Below are positions 56,118 to 64,000 of a stretch of DNA of 64,000 nucleotides, piece after piece. Below the pieces are notes generated by a model. The model was not told the origin of the DNA, did no database searches, and saw nothing but the letters and a program-made list of their open reading frames with translations. Positions within the stretch are counted from its first letter, which is position 1; the number at the start of each line of letters is the position of its first letter. Source of the stretch: Seiridium cupressi (taxonomy: Eukaryota; Ascomycota; Sordariomycetes; Amphisphaeriales; Sporocadaceae); NCBI GenBank assembly GCA_036674765.1, contig JARVKI010000095.1, positions 98,387 through 162,386 of the forward strand. The letters are read 5' to 3'. The position numbers were made by a program, and so were the translations under genes.

Positions 56118-58808
56118 TCATTCTTGCGTGATGTTAGGTCCCGTCCCAATCCCGGTCATGGTCCGTACCGCCCAGTGCAACCAGCTCTCTGTCTCCAACT
56201 GAGCTTTCAGCTCCTCGGCCTTCTTCTCTACCACCTCAACTTGGGCCTCGAATTGTGTAACGCCGTCCTCAACGTCCCCTACTCTCGAGATGAGGGCATC
56301 GATCTCATAATCCAGCTTGGCAACAAGCACCTCGACTTCCTTAGCAGCCTCGGTAATCTGAGCCCGTTCACCCGCGATGAGCTCCTCCGAGCTGTCCTTG
56401 GTATGCCGGTACGCCTCCGTAAGCTGGTAGTACAGGCTTTGGAGATCGTCCTGTTGTTTTGCATAGTGTGCTTGAATATGTTCGATAGATGTGATTTTGC
56501 TGTCGACCCATGGCTCGACAGTCTGCTTCACGCTCATAATGTTCATGTATAGACTGCGTGCAAGTTCTGCCAGCTGTGTTTGCTTATCCAAAACGGCTTC
56601 TGTACTTGTGTCTTCTGCGTCGTCAAGCATTGTCAAGTCGGTCCATCGAGAAACGGCCTCCTCGGCCTCGCTGAAAGAGAGTCTACGTGGCCATCTATTC
56701 TCATTTAAAGCCTGCTGCTCCGCCTGCGTGCCCGCGAGGCTGTGCCGCCGATGAAGTTGAGAAACAGACTGATCGAACCGTTTCTCAGCCGCCACCGCCG
56801 GTCCTTGTAGTTCACTGGGAGCTACGACTGCTGTGTTGTTGATAGATGTATCCAGTTTAGTTAACTCGTTCCGAATCTCGGGGATGTGAGAGAGTCGTCT
56901 GGTGTCGTCATAGGAAACATCATCCTCTGCTGCCTTCGTGACAGGCTGTAATAAGCCTGGTGGCATCCCCAGGAACTCTTCCGACGGCGGTGCGGGTGTA
57001 GCGTCGACATCCCTGAAAGCATCCCGGTATTCTTCTGGCCTATTCTTCCATGTGAACGCCCTGTTCATCCCGCCCGGTGTTGGACTAGCCACTAGAGCAG
57101 CAGACGATCCAGTTAAAATAGACGGCGGTGCAGTGCCTGAGTAACTCATCTCGGAGGATTCATCCTTAGAGGACCGGCTGGCGTGCCCACGCAGGCCGCC
57201 TCCGCTATAGACGGCATCCTTGATCCGACCCAACCCTGACCGCGCATCGCCAATTTTGCCAGCAACGCTTTTGAAAACAGCCCTTCTGAGCGCATCTTTC
57301 TCGGCGGGACTGTCTGCTGCTATGCTAGTTGCAGATCCGGGGGCGGGCGCCGAGTAGACGGCCGAAAGCTCCTCCCTACCTTGAACTTCAAGCTCCTCGT
57401 CTAGAGGGATGGACTGTGTCCTTCTCGGCTGTAGCTGCTGTTCCTCCTTACCGAACAGAATGTTTGACATATCCGGAATCGTCCTTTCTTGATGGTCTAT
57501 TGCAGTCCGTCTCGGCTTACCAAGCCAAAGCCACTTCGCACGTTCTCCGTGCGCCAAGCTGATGAACTTGTCGAGATCCAGAGTTTCTATATCCCCTATA
57601 CCGCCTTTGTCGCGCCCGCCGACCATTCCCAGAACGATCTCACCTCGTTTGCCGCCTATTTCCGAGACTGTCGATTTTACAGCCTTTTGCACACCCCACC
57701 CTTCCCCAGCAGCGGCCTTCGCGGTGACATGGCGGAGCCTATGCAAAGTCTGCCTATCCAACCGGCGAGTTCGGTCCAACTTTTGTGATTTTTGAAAATA
57801 GCTGATGCCTCTTTTCGTGTTGTCGATATCGAATACATCTTTTGCGATGGGTGCGCCATAATAACTGAGGCGGTTCCTTGAACCCATCAGCAAACCGAGG
57901 AGTGCTGCAACTGTGCTAGGTCCCAGCATGCCATCGTTGGGCTCCATGTTGTAACAATCAGCGCCGAATTCTGTCCACCAATCGCCCACGGCGGTCTCTG
58001 TCATATCGCACAGGAGACCGTCGATGTATTCCTGCTCCAACTTGCCGAAAATGAACAAAGCCACTTGGCATAGCTTGATCAACTCCACCACGGCCTCAGA
58101 AAAGGGGATCTTCTCGTTCGTCTTGTAAAGCTGGTAGAACTTGGCCTTTGCTGCACCAGAGGGCTCTGACAGGGTCATGCCAGACCGACCAGAGCAGCCC
58201 AGGCGCTTGAGATTTTCATTTACGATGAAGCCCTGCCGGTGTTTCCTTATATCCCCATCAGGCACAGGTATGACTGTCAGAGCAGAAGGGAAACTGCTCA
58301 AGTTTGTGACCATCAACTGGCCCAGGGTGGTATCTTTCGGTCGGGCGTGGTACTTTTGCAAAGCTCCAAAATAGACTCTGAGCCGAGGTGGCCAAGTGGT
58401 CTCGTCTTCAGGCACACTCAACACACCCACTACGACCGAATGCCTCTGGTCGCCCGTGTAAGTGACGAGGACCAGCGTTGGCGACTGCCTCGAGCATGCC
58501 CACTGTTCGACGAGGTATAGCTCGTAGCCACGAAGCAGCCCCCTGCGCTCGACGACGCTGACGCAGGGGTCTTCTTCGAGGTACCGGAAAGCGACTGGGT
58601 CAGCGAAGACGACGTGGCGGCGGTTCGGACCAGGCGATATAGTTGTCTCGACTGGCGTATCCTGCCTCTCAGCGGGGGGAATCGAGGTTCCATCGATATG
58701 CTGTGGTTTTTCGCTGGGGATCCGTTGCGAAGCATTCCTCAAAAGGGTAATTTCCTCTTCCTTGTGCAGCCTCCCATCCGAGGTAGGCAAGGCGAATCGG
58801 AAGGCCAT
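56118..58808 (-). CDS. Stb6/Stb2-like protein (Sin3-binding family)
   Basis: 896-aa intronless protein. Its N-terminal part, with VAFRYLEEDPCVSVVERRGLLRGYELYLVEQWACSR and VGVLSVPEDETTW, matches the N-terminal domain of the Stb6/Stb2 family; yeast Stb2 and Stb6 were found as binders of the Sin3 co-repressor. A large region follows with NMEPNDGMLGPSTVAALLGLLMGSRNRL, GISYFQKSQKLDRTRRLDRQTLHRL and KFISLAHGERAKWLWLGKPRR. The last third (residues about 760-890) is a long coiled-coil: VDSKITSIEHIQAHYAKQQD and VEVLVAKLDYEIDALISRV. Nothing in the sequence proves a Sin3 interaction here; that is carried over from yeast. Start MAFRFALPTSDGRLHKEEE. Confidence 0.75.
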   Translation of the reverse strand: MAFRFALPTSDGRLHKEEEITLLRNASQRIPSEKPQHIDGTSIPPAERQDTPVETTISPGPNRRHVVFADPVAFRYLEEDPCVSVVERRGLLRGYELYLVEQWACSRQSPTLVLVTYTGDQRHSVVVGVLSVPEDETTWPPRLRVYFGALQKYHARPKDTTLGQLMVTNLSSFPSALTVIPVPDGDIRKHRQGFIVNENLKRLGCSGRSGMTLSEPSGAAKAKFYQLYKTNEKIPFSEAVVELIKLCQVALFIFGKLEQEYIDGLLCDMTETAVGDWWTEFGADCYNMEPNDGMLGPSTVAALLGLLMGSRNRLSYYGAPIAKDVFDIDNTKRGISYFQKSQKLDRTRRLDRQTLHRLRHVTAKAAAGEGWGVQKAVKSTVSEIGGKRGEIVLGMVGGRDKGGIGDIETLDLDKFISLAHGERAKWLWLGKPRRTAIDHQERTIPDMSNILFGKEEQQLQPRRTQSIPLDEELEVQGREELSAVYSAPAPGSATSIAADSPAEKDALRRAVFKSVAGKIGDARSGLGRIKDAVYSGGGLRGHASRSSKDESSEMSYSGTAPPSILTGSSAALVASPTPGGMNRAFTWKNRPEEYRDAFRDVDATPAPPSEEFLGMPPGLLQPVTKAAEDDVSYDDTRRLSHIPEIRNELTKLDTSINNTAVVAPSELQGPAVAAEKRFDQSVSQLHRRHSLAGTQAEQQALNENRWPRRLSFSEAEEAVSRWTDLTMLDDAEDTSTEAVLDKQTQLAELARSLYMNIMSVKQTVEPWVDSKITSIEHIQAHYAKQQDDLQSLYYQLTEAYRHTKDSSEELIAGERAQITEAAKEVEVLVAKLDYEIDALISRVGDVEDGVTQFEAQVEVVEKKAEELKAQLETESWLHWAVRTMTGIGTGPNITQE

Positions 58809-59799
58809 GGTTCAAGATGACGAGAACCTCTGGCTGATGACTCGGCTGAGAGACAATCTCCTACAGGCATTGTCAAGCGAGCCCTCCTTCATAACATGAC
58901 GATGCCGCAGCTTTCGGTAGACCTTGGTCTCGAGATGAAGAGTGTACAGAGCTCAAGTTGTTTGCGAGCATGTGATGTCTGAAATGATCAACCACGTTCC
59001 ATGGAAAGCTTAGCTGCAGGGGGATCATGGTGCTGTCTCGGCGTGGTGCTGCCCGGAAGACCCCTGTCCAATGCCCGCTAGATTGGCTAACTCATTTCCA
59101 TTTAGCGGGCAGTGTGCAGCACGGTGGGGTGGAGGGCCCCAGTGCGTCATTCCCCCAGCTCATCCTTTTGCTGAGTGCCGATCGCTTTCGGGTGCACAGA
59201 AGCGGAGGCAGACGTGATCATAATCTTCTTTTCTTTGTTTTCAATTATCAAGACTGAGCAGAAGGGGTTCTGGACACTGTATCAGAGACAAGTAAGTTTG
59301 CAGTCTTATCACCTGCACGAGTGAAATCTCACCGACAAAGCTTAAGCACCGAGCGGCCTGTGAGCTTGAACCCCACGATTCATTGCGCTGGCGTTCGTCG
59401 GCAGCTCTAGCGCTGTCTGAGTGCCAGGTTAATGTGTGTGTGACTGCAAGCTCCATATACAGTCGCTTAAACATCCTGGAAGGCACTGACTGGTCGCAGC
59501 TCAACAACACCTGCAAACGTTTGCCATCGCATCCCACTCTAGGCTCGACGCTCGGCCAACAACCACCTCATTCACCCAAATCCCAGACAAGTTTCCCTGC
59601 AGTGCGTAGAAAGCTTTTGTCGGCATGGCTATGGCCTCCAAGGAAGAATAGGTGGGACTTATGGTAGCAGCGGCCGCTTGCTTGAAGATCGACGCATCAC
59701 CTGTCACGAGAGCAACCGAATCCCGGGTCCTTATCGTGAGATCCCAATATCCGTCAACGTCCACCCATCCAGCAAGACACCAAGGTGGAACCTGCAGCA
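58809..59799. other. Divergent intergenic region
   Basis: Between the Stb6-like and Rmd5 genes, no gene recognised. Holds both promoters. Confidence 0.5.
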
Positions 59800-61182
59800 A
59801 TGTCTATGCTAGTACTGGAGAAGGAGCTTGAGAAGCTCACAAAGACGGCGCGGTTGTCGAATGCGCTGGCCGATGTCGACAAAATCATAAACCTCCTCAC
59901 TGAAGCGAGAGCAGGGGTTGAAAGAGGTTAGTAGCCGCTCGTACCAGAGGTACTATGGCTGGATGTCTCGAGATTCTGACTGCAACATGTAGCAAATGAC
60001 CCTCACGTTACGAGCATCACGCTTACCAAACTCCAAAATCCCATTCGAGAAGGACTAGAAGCCGTCAACGATGACCTCAAAAGTGTACACAAGGGCCAAG
60101 CCAGGTTCGGCAAAGCCCTGGATAAGGCATTCACCGGCGAGAAGGTCATCAAGGGCAGCCTACCCGAAGATCACGACCCCATGGCGGAGCATCCAACACT
60201 TATCAACCGAGCAATCGCTATGCACCTGCTGCGGGAAGGACAGTTCGGTGTGGCCTCCACCTTTATCAGCGAAGCCCAACCACAGCAACCGGACACGTCC
60301 ATCTCGAGATTGCAGTCACAGCTATCACCATCAGCGGTCCAATCACCCGAGTCGCCTCGCTCTATCACGCCAACGGACACTCCTATAGCGGACGCGGGCG
60401 ATGAACTATCGGCCCTCCAGTCAGAGGCCCTCCAGTCGTCCTTTGCAGATATGTACTCGATACTCTCCGCCTTGAAAGAGCACAATCTCCTGCCTGCGAT
60501 CGAGTGGGCACGTCTTAATGCCCTCGAGTTGGAGGCAAGGGGTTCGAATCTCGAATTTGAGCTCTGCAAACTCCAGTTCATATGGTTATTCAAAGGACCA
60601 TCTGTCAACGGCCTCCCAGATACACCGCTTAATGGGCGGCCTGGCGCCCTGCAGTATGCGAGGGAGAATTTTGGGCGTTTCCAACATCGGCACCTACGCG
60701 AGTGCCAGCAGCTCAGTTGCGCCATGATTTATTCGCCAAATCTGTCATCATCTCCCTACAAGTCTATATTCGATATCTCGATCGCATTCGACGAAGTGGC
60801 AGCCTCGTTCACGCGTGAGTTCTGCTCACTATTAGGCTTGTCCGCAGAATCACCGCTCTACGTCGCTGCCACGGCGGGCGCAATAGCTCTACCGCAGCTG
60901 ATGAAATTCCTGAACGCGGTGAAAGGCAAAGGCACCGAATGGACCACAAGCCAAGAAATGGCCTTTGAAACACCACTGCCAAAGAGTATGATTTATCACT
61001 CTATATTCGTCTGCCCTGTCAGTAAGGAACAGACCACGGTCGAGAACCCGCCTGTCATAATCCCTTGCGGGCACGTGCTCGCGAAGGAGAGCCTGTTAAG
61101 GCTAAGCAAGGGAAATCGATACAAGTGTCCGTATTGTCCGGCCGAGGGCTTGGTGAAGGATGCGAAGGAGATCATCCTGTAA
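59800..61182 (+). CDS. RMD5: GID complex E3 ubiquitin-ligase subunit Rmd5/Gid2
   Basis: 438-aa RING-type subunit of the GID/CTLH ubiquitin ligase, which in yeast degrades gluconeogenic enzymes when glucose returns. Exons 59800-59926 and 59993-61182, phase 1. An N-terminal helical stretch (MSMLVLEKELEKLTKTARLSNALADVDKII) is followed by a LisH-like segment HPTLINRAIAMHLLREGQFGVASTFI near residue 130 and a CTLH segment MYSILSALKEHNLLPAIEWARLNALELEARGS with LEFELCKLQFIWLF near 230. The C-terminal degenerate RING reads CPVSKEQTTVENPPVIIPCGHVL, then KGNRYKCPYCPAEG; only part of the zinc ligands remain, as is usual in Rmd5. Partner Gid proteins are not in this window. Confidence 0.93.
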
Positions 61183-61688
61183 GACGATGACATGGATACG
61201 CCCAGAACACGGGCGCAAGGTCCACTTTCCCTCTTTCTCTTTTCCTCTCTGTTGGTTTTAGCAGGCCGGCTTCAGCACGGTCCTCGGCGCATAGGAGCAT
61301 TCACGTCCATGCGACGTTGGCGTTCCGGTGTTTTCTTCTCATCTGTAAATGGATTCGGTTTATGCCCTGTCGATATGAACCCATGATACGAACCTTCATT
61401 ACTATTAGGTGTCACAGCAAGCGGTGCAACAGTTATGTTATGATCTTTTGCTAAAGAAAAGGTCATGAGGCAAATAAGAAATGATTTCACTAACTCAGCA
61501 CGCACGGCCACGTTCATTATGGTACAGGGGACTAGATTGTCTGACTATATTGGACTCATGCCTTCATCTTGGACTCGTCTTCGCATATGTAGACATGACA
61601 GACCCAAGCCGGCGTCCATTGGCTCGATAGTATACTGCATGCTCAAACTCGTTGGATAACTGAATCGTATGCAATCGAACTGCCCAGG
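61183..61688. other. Convergent intergenic region
   Basis: Spacer between the ends of the Rmd5 and GH30 genes; no coding signal seen. Confidence 0.5.
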
Positions 61689-63411
61689 CTACAGCACAAC
61701 ATCGCTGACCTCAAATGTCTGTATCTGGTTCGTAGCGAAATACGACCAGAACTTCGTCCCGCTCAAGTACGTATCAGAGGCAGCCACATATGTATCACCG
61801 CTTCCAATCATCGTGGTCCATCTCTTCACAAGAGCCCCGCTCGTGCCGGGAGTGCTGAGGCTTGACAGTTCGAAATTGAGGTATTGTGCACTGCCCCAAT
61901 TGACCGCGACAATGATCAGCTTCTTGTTCGTGGCGTCGTAGGCTACGACAGTGTTGTCGCTCCCGCCGTCGAGAATACGCATGCCGGCCCTGATGTGCCG
62001 AGTGAACTGAGCCAGGACGTAGTATTTCTGGCTCACAGCGCCGAGCGTGAGGGCATCGTTGTCCCCATCAATGAGGCCCCAACCGCCCCCGTCAATCATC
62101 TGCCAGTATACCCAGGCCGTCGGATGTAGCCAGCGGAAGTCGAGGAGCAGGTTGCTAGCTAGTGAAGAGCCCGTCGCGTCGCTCTCGCCGTATTCGCTGT
62201 TCCACAGTTTCTTTCCTGACGACTGGGAGAGCGAGTACAGCGTGTCGCGGCGGCCGCTGGCTTGCTGGTAACCGTGGACGTTGATGCGGCCGACATAGCT
62301 CGAGGCGCCGGCGCTGACAAGCGAGTTCCAGGTCGATACAGCTCCATCGTAGGTGTTTTCGTCCGAGGCCGAGATGACAGTCGAAGACAAACTTCGGGAG
62401 TTGAGCTCACTGCGCAGATAGCTCAGGACGGATGCCTGGGTGCTGACGTCGAAATGACAGCCCTCTTGCGATCCAGTTGCAGACCTAAACGATAGTAACA
62501 CTTAGTGTTATTTATTTAAGTATACCACTACTGGATTGCAAGGCATCCCTTGAAGCAACATGCATGGACGACCAGTAGAAGCGACGAGAAATCAACATTT
62601 TGCTTACCACCAACTTGCGCTTGGCTCGTTAAAGGGCTCGACAGAACCAAAAGTGATGCCCCAGTTTTTGGCAGCATACTGAGCGATGTTGGCAAGATAT
62701 ATGGCATGCTGATCGTAGTTCCAGCTCTGCAGGTTGTCCTTCGAACCATCGTCGGCACCGGCAGGGTTGTGGTTGATACACATCTGGGGTCGAATAGAGG
62801 TTAACGATTACTCTTGCTGACAATGTATGCGAATTCCCGAACCGAGTCCCGGGGTGTTTGGCCTCAAAACATTGTTTTCACCCCCTAAAGCAACTCCAAG
62901 GAGGTAGGAAGGGACCCGAGAAGCAACGTACCCACCACATAGGACTGTTCGAGAACAACTCAAAGACGTCCGCACCTCTCGAGGCGGCCTTCTGCATCAT
63001 GGTCCGCTGATTTGAGTCGACCGACCAGTCCCAACTGGAGGACGAAGAGTCGATGCTGTCCCAGTCAACCCAATAGCCATCGATCTGCCTCGAAGCGATC
63101 ATGTTGGAGGACACCACCATGGACTCCCCATCAACGCTGTTCCCGCTGCACGCGCCGGCATTGTAGCGGACAATGTTGAGGCCCAAGCCCGGCACACTCG
63201 CGCCGTTGTAGGCCACGGAGTTGGTGGTGAAGAATATATCAGCCAGATCGTCGCGGGTACCAAAGGCAGCTGCCCACCAAGCCAACGAGGTACCCCATCC
63301 CTCCCACGTTCCCCAGTTGGTGTCTGGGTTGATGGTGGTCGTTGTGTCCGCCCTGGCCAAGAAGGCTCGGCTCAATAGCACAGCAAGTGCTTGAAGGTTG
63401 AGCGACTTCAT
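61689..63411 (-). CDS. Secreted GH30 endo-beta-1,6-galactanase
   Basis: 483-aa extracellular glycoside hydrolase that cleaves beta-1,6-linked galactan side chains of plant arabinogalactans. Exons 62932-63411, 62608-62783 and 61689-62484. Start MKSLNLQALAVLLSRAFLARA is a classic signal peptide, cut before DTTTTINP. Family blocks: WGTWEGWGTSLAWWA near residue 35, GLNIVRYNAGAC, FELFSNSPMWW, MCINHNPAG, then FGSVEPFNEP with the acid/base Glu. The nucleophile Glu is in KLWNSEYGESDATG in the third exon. The ending block WSYFATNQIQTFEVSDVVL is an all-beta domain. The enzyme suits a plant-material feeder; regulation is not visible. The subfamily call (GH30_5-like) is from memory of motifs. The frame extends 4 codons upstream to MCYT. 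Confidence 0.93.
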
Positions 63412-64000
63412 CGTGTAGCACAATCAGGGGTGGTGGGCCGTACGGCTTGTTGGTCAATCAATTTGAGGTAGCGGAATGGCCATTTATAATCGCCTGACGA
63501 TTGAGTAGAACAGAAAGCAGCACAGGCCCGAGTTCTGGACTCGAGGGTAGCCATTCCCCATTGTCGCACAGCGGTTCCTACGCAGAACACATTAATCCTC
63601 CAATAAGTATCTCTATGCCTGATATGAGTGTTAGCGTTGAGACTCTACTGAGGTCATTGTGAGAACAGGCGCACTCCTCCATTGCACGGGCGGCTTTGCA
63701 GGCCATATCCGAGGCCCCCCGTGCCGTGTTCAGGCAAATCAAGGATACTGGGTTGAGGACGCCTGTATCCTCGAATCACGAGGTGAGTGCCTCGGCGCTG
63801 GGCTTTTGGAAGGATGGACTGTTGTATCATTGCCGGCTTCGAATCCCCATCCAGACACGCGCCATGGCGAGCGTTGGGGGGGGGGGGGGGGGGGGGCCGC
63901 CACCGAGTCCAACGACCAAGTCAAACAAGCCCCCCAGGAACACGAGGCCCCCTTCCCATGGGGAGGTAAACGACGGGGCACGCGGACCCGAACGGGACAT
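63412..64000. other. Promoter side of the GH30 gene; G run
   Basis: No gene recognised. Contains a 21-base G run at 63876-63896, which is likely assembly-sensitive. Confidence 0.5.

Noticed and set aside
63825..63850. tRNA-like GGCTTCGAATCC word
   Set aside because: It resembles a B box, but I could not find matching acceptor and anticodon stems or an A box at the right distance.

Overview
The window looks like nuclear DNA of a filamentous ascomycete (Pezizomycotina, probably Sordariomycetes). It has short GT-AG introns with CTAAC/CTGAC-type branch sites, conserved housekeeping genes on both strands, filamentous-fungal families (Pil1, WC-2, Kmt6/EZH2-type methyltransferase, Clr5-domain, DUF7721, UstYa) and TA-rich decayed DNA that looks like repeat-induced point mutation (RIP). 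I cannot name the species from sequence alone.

Layout. 0.9-16 kb: a tandem-bromodomain RSC4-like remodeler subunit (-), the Cdk subunit Cks1 (+), the ER thiol oxidase Ero1 (+) ending in RDEL, the U6 snRNA phosphodiesterase Usb1 (-), a short Pal1-family protein (+), a RING protein (+) and the eisosome protein Pil1 (-). 17.7-22.1 kb: a gene-poor, decayed island with broken copies of a cytochrome P450, a UstYa/DUF3328 protein and an O-methyltransferase, plus one unassigned open frame. This mix resembles a dead secondary-metabolite cluster. 22.9-26.6 kb: the PRC2 H3K27 methyltransferase Kmt6, with a GC-AG intron. 27.06-29.01 kb: a Fot1/pogo-type DNA transposon with 100-bp terminal inverted repeats, a TA target duplication and a mutated transposase.

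29.5-64 kb: a Clr5-domain protein (+), a UPF0658 Golgi membrane protein (-), the PP4 regulatory subunit Psy4/PPP4R2 (+), Rad50 (-), the blue-light regulator WC-2 (+), an enoyl-CoA hydratase/isomerase ending in SKI (-), a six-exon DUF7721 protein (-), a GNAT acetyltransferase (+), a His/Pro-rich low-complexity protein (-), mitochondrial LETM1/Mdm38 (-), an Stb6-like protein (-), the GID ubiquitin-ligase RING subunit Rmd5/Gid2 (+) and a secreted GH30 endo-beta-1,6-galactanase (-).

The intact genes do not form one pathway; this is ordinary fungal gene order. Most of what is unusual lies in the degenerate island beside kmt6 and the mutated transposon on the other side of kmt6. Exon boundaries were set by hand from splice consensus and reading phase. 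I found no RNA genes, CRISPR arrays or operons.
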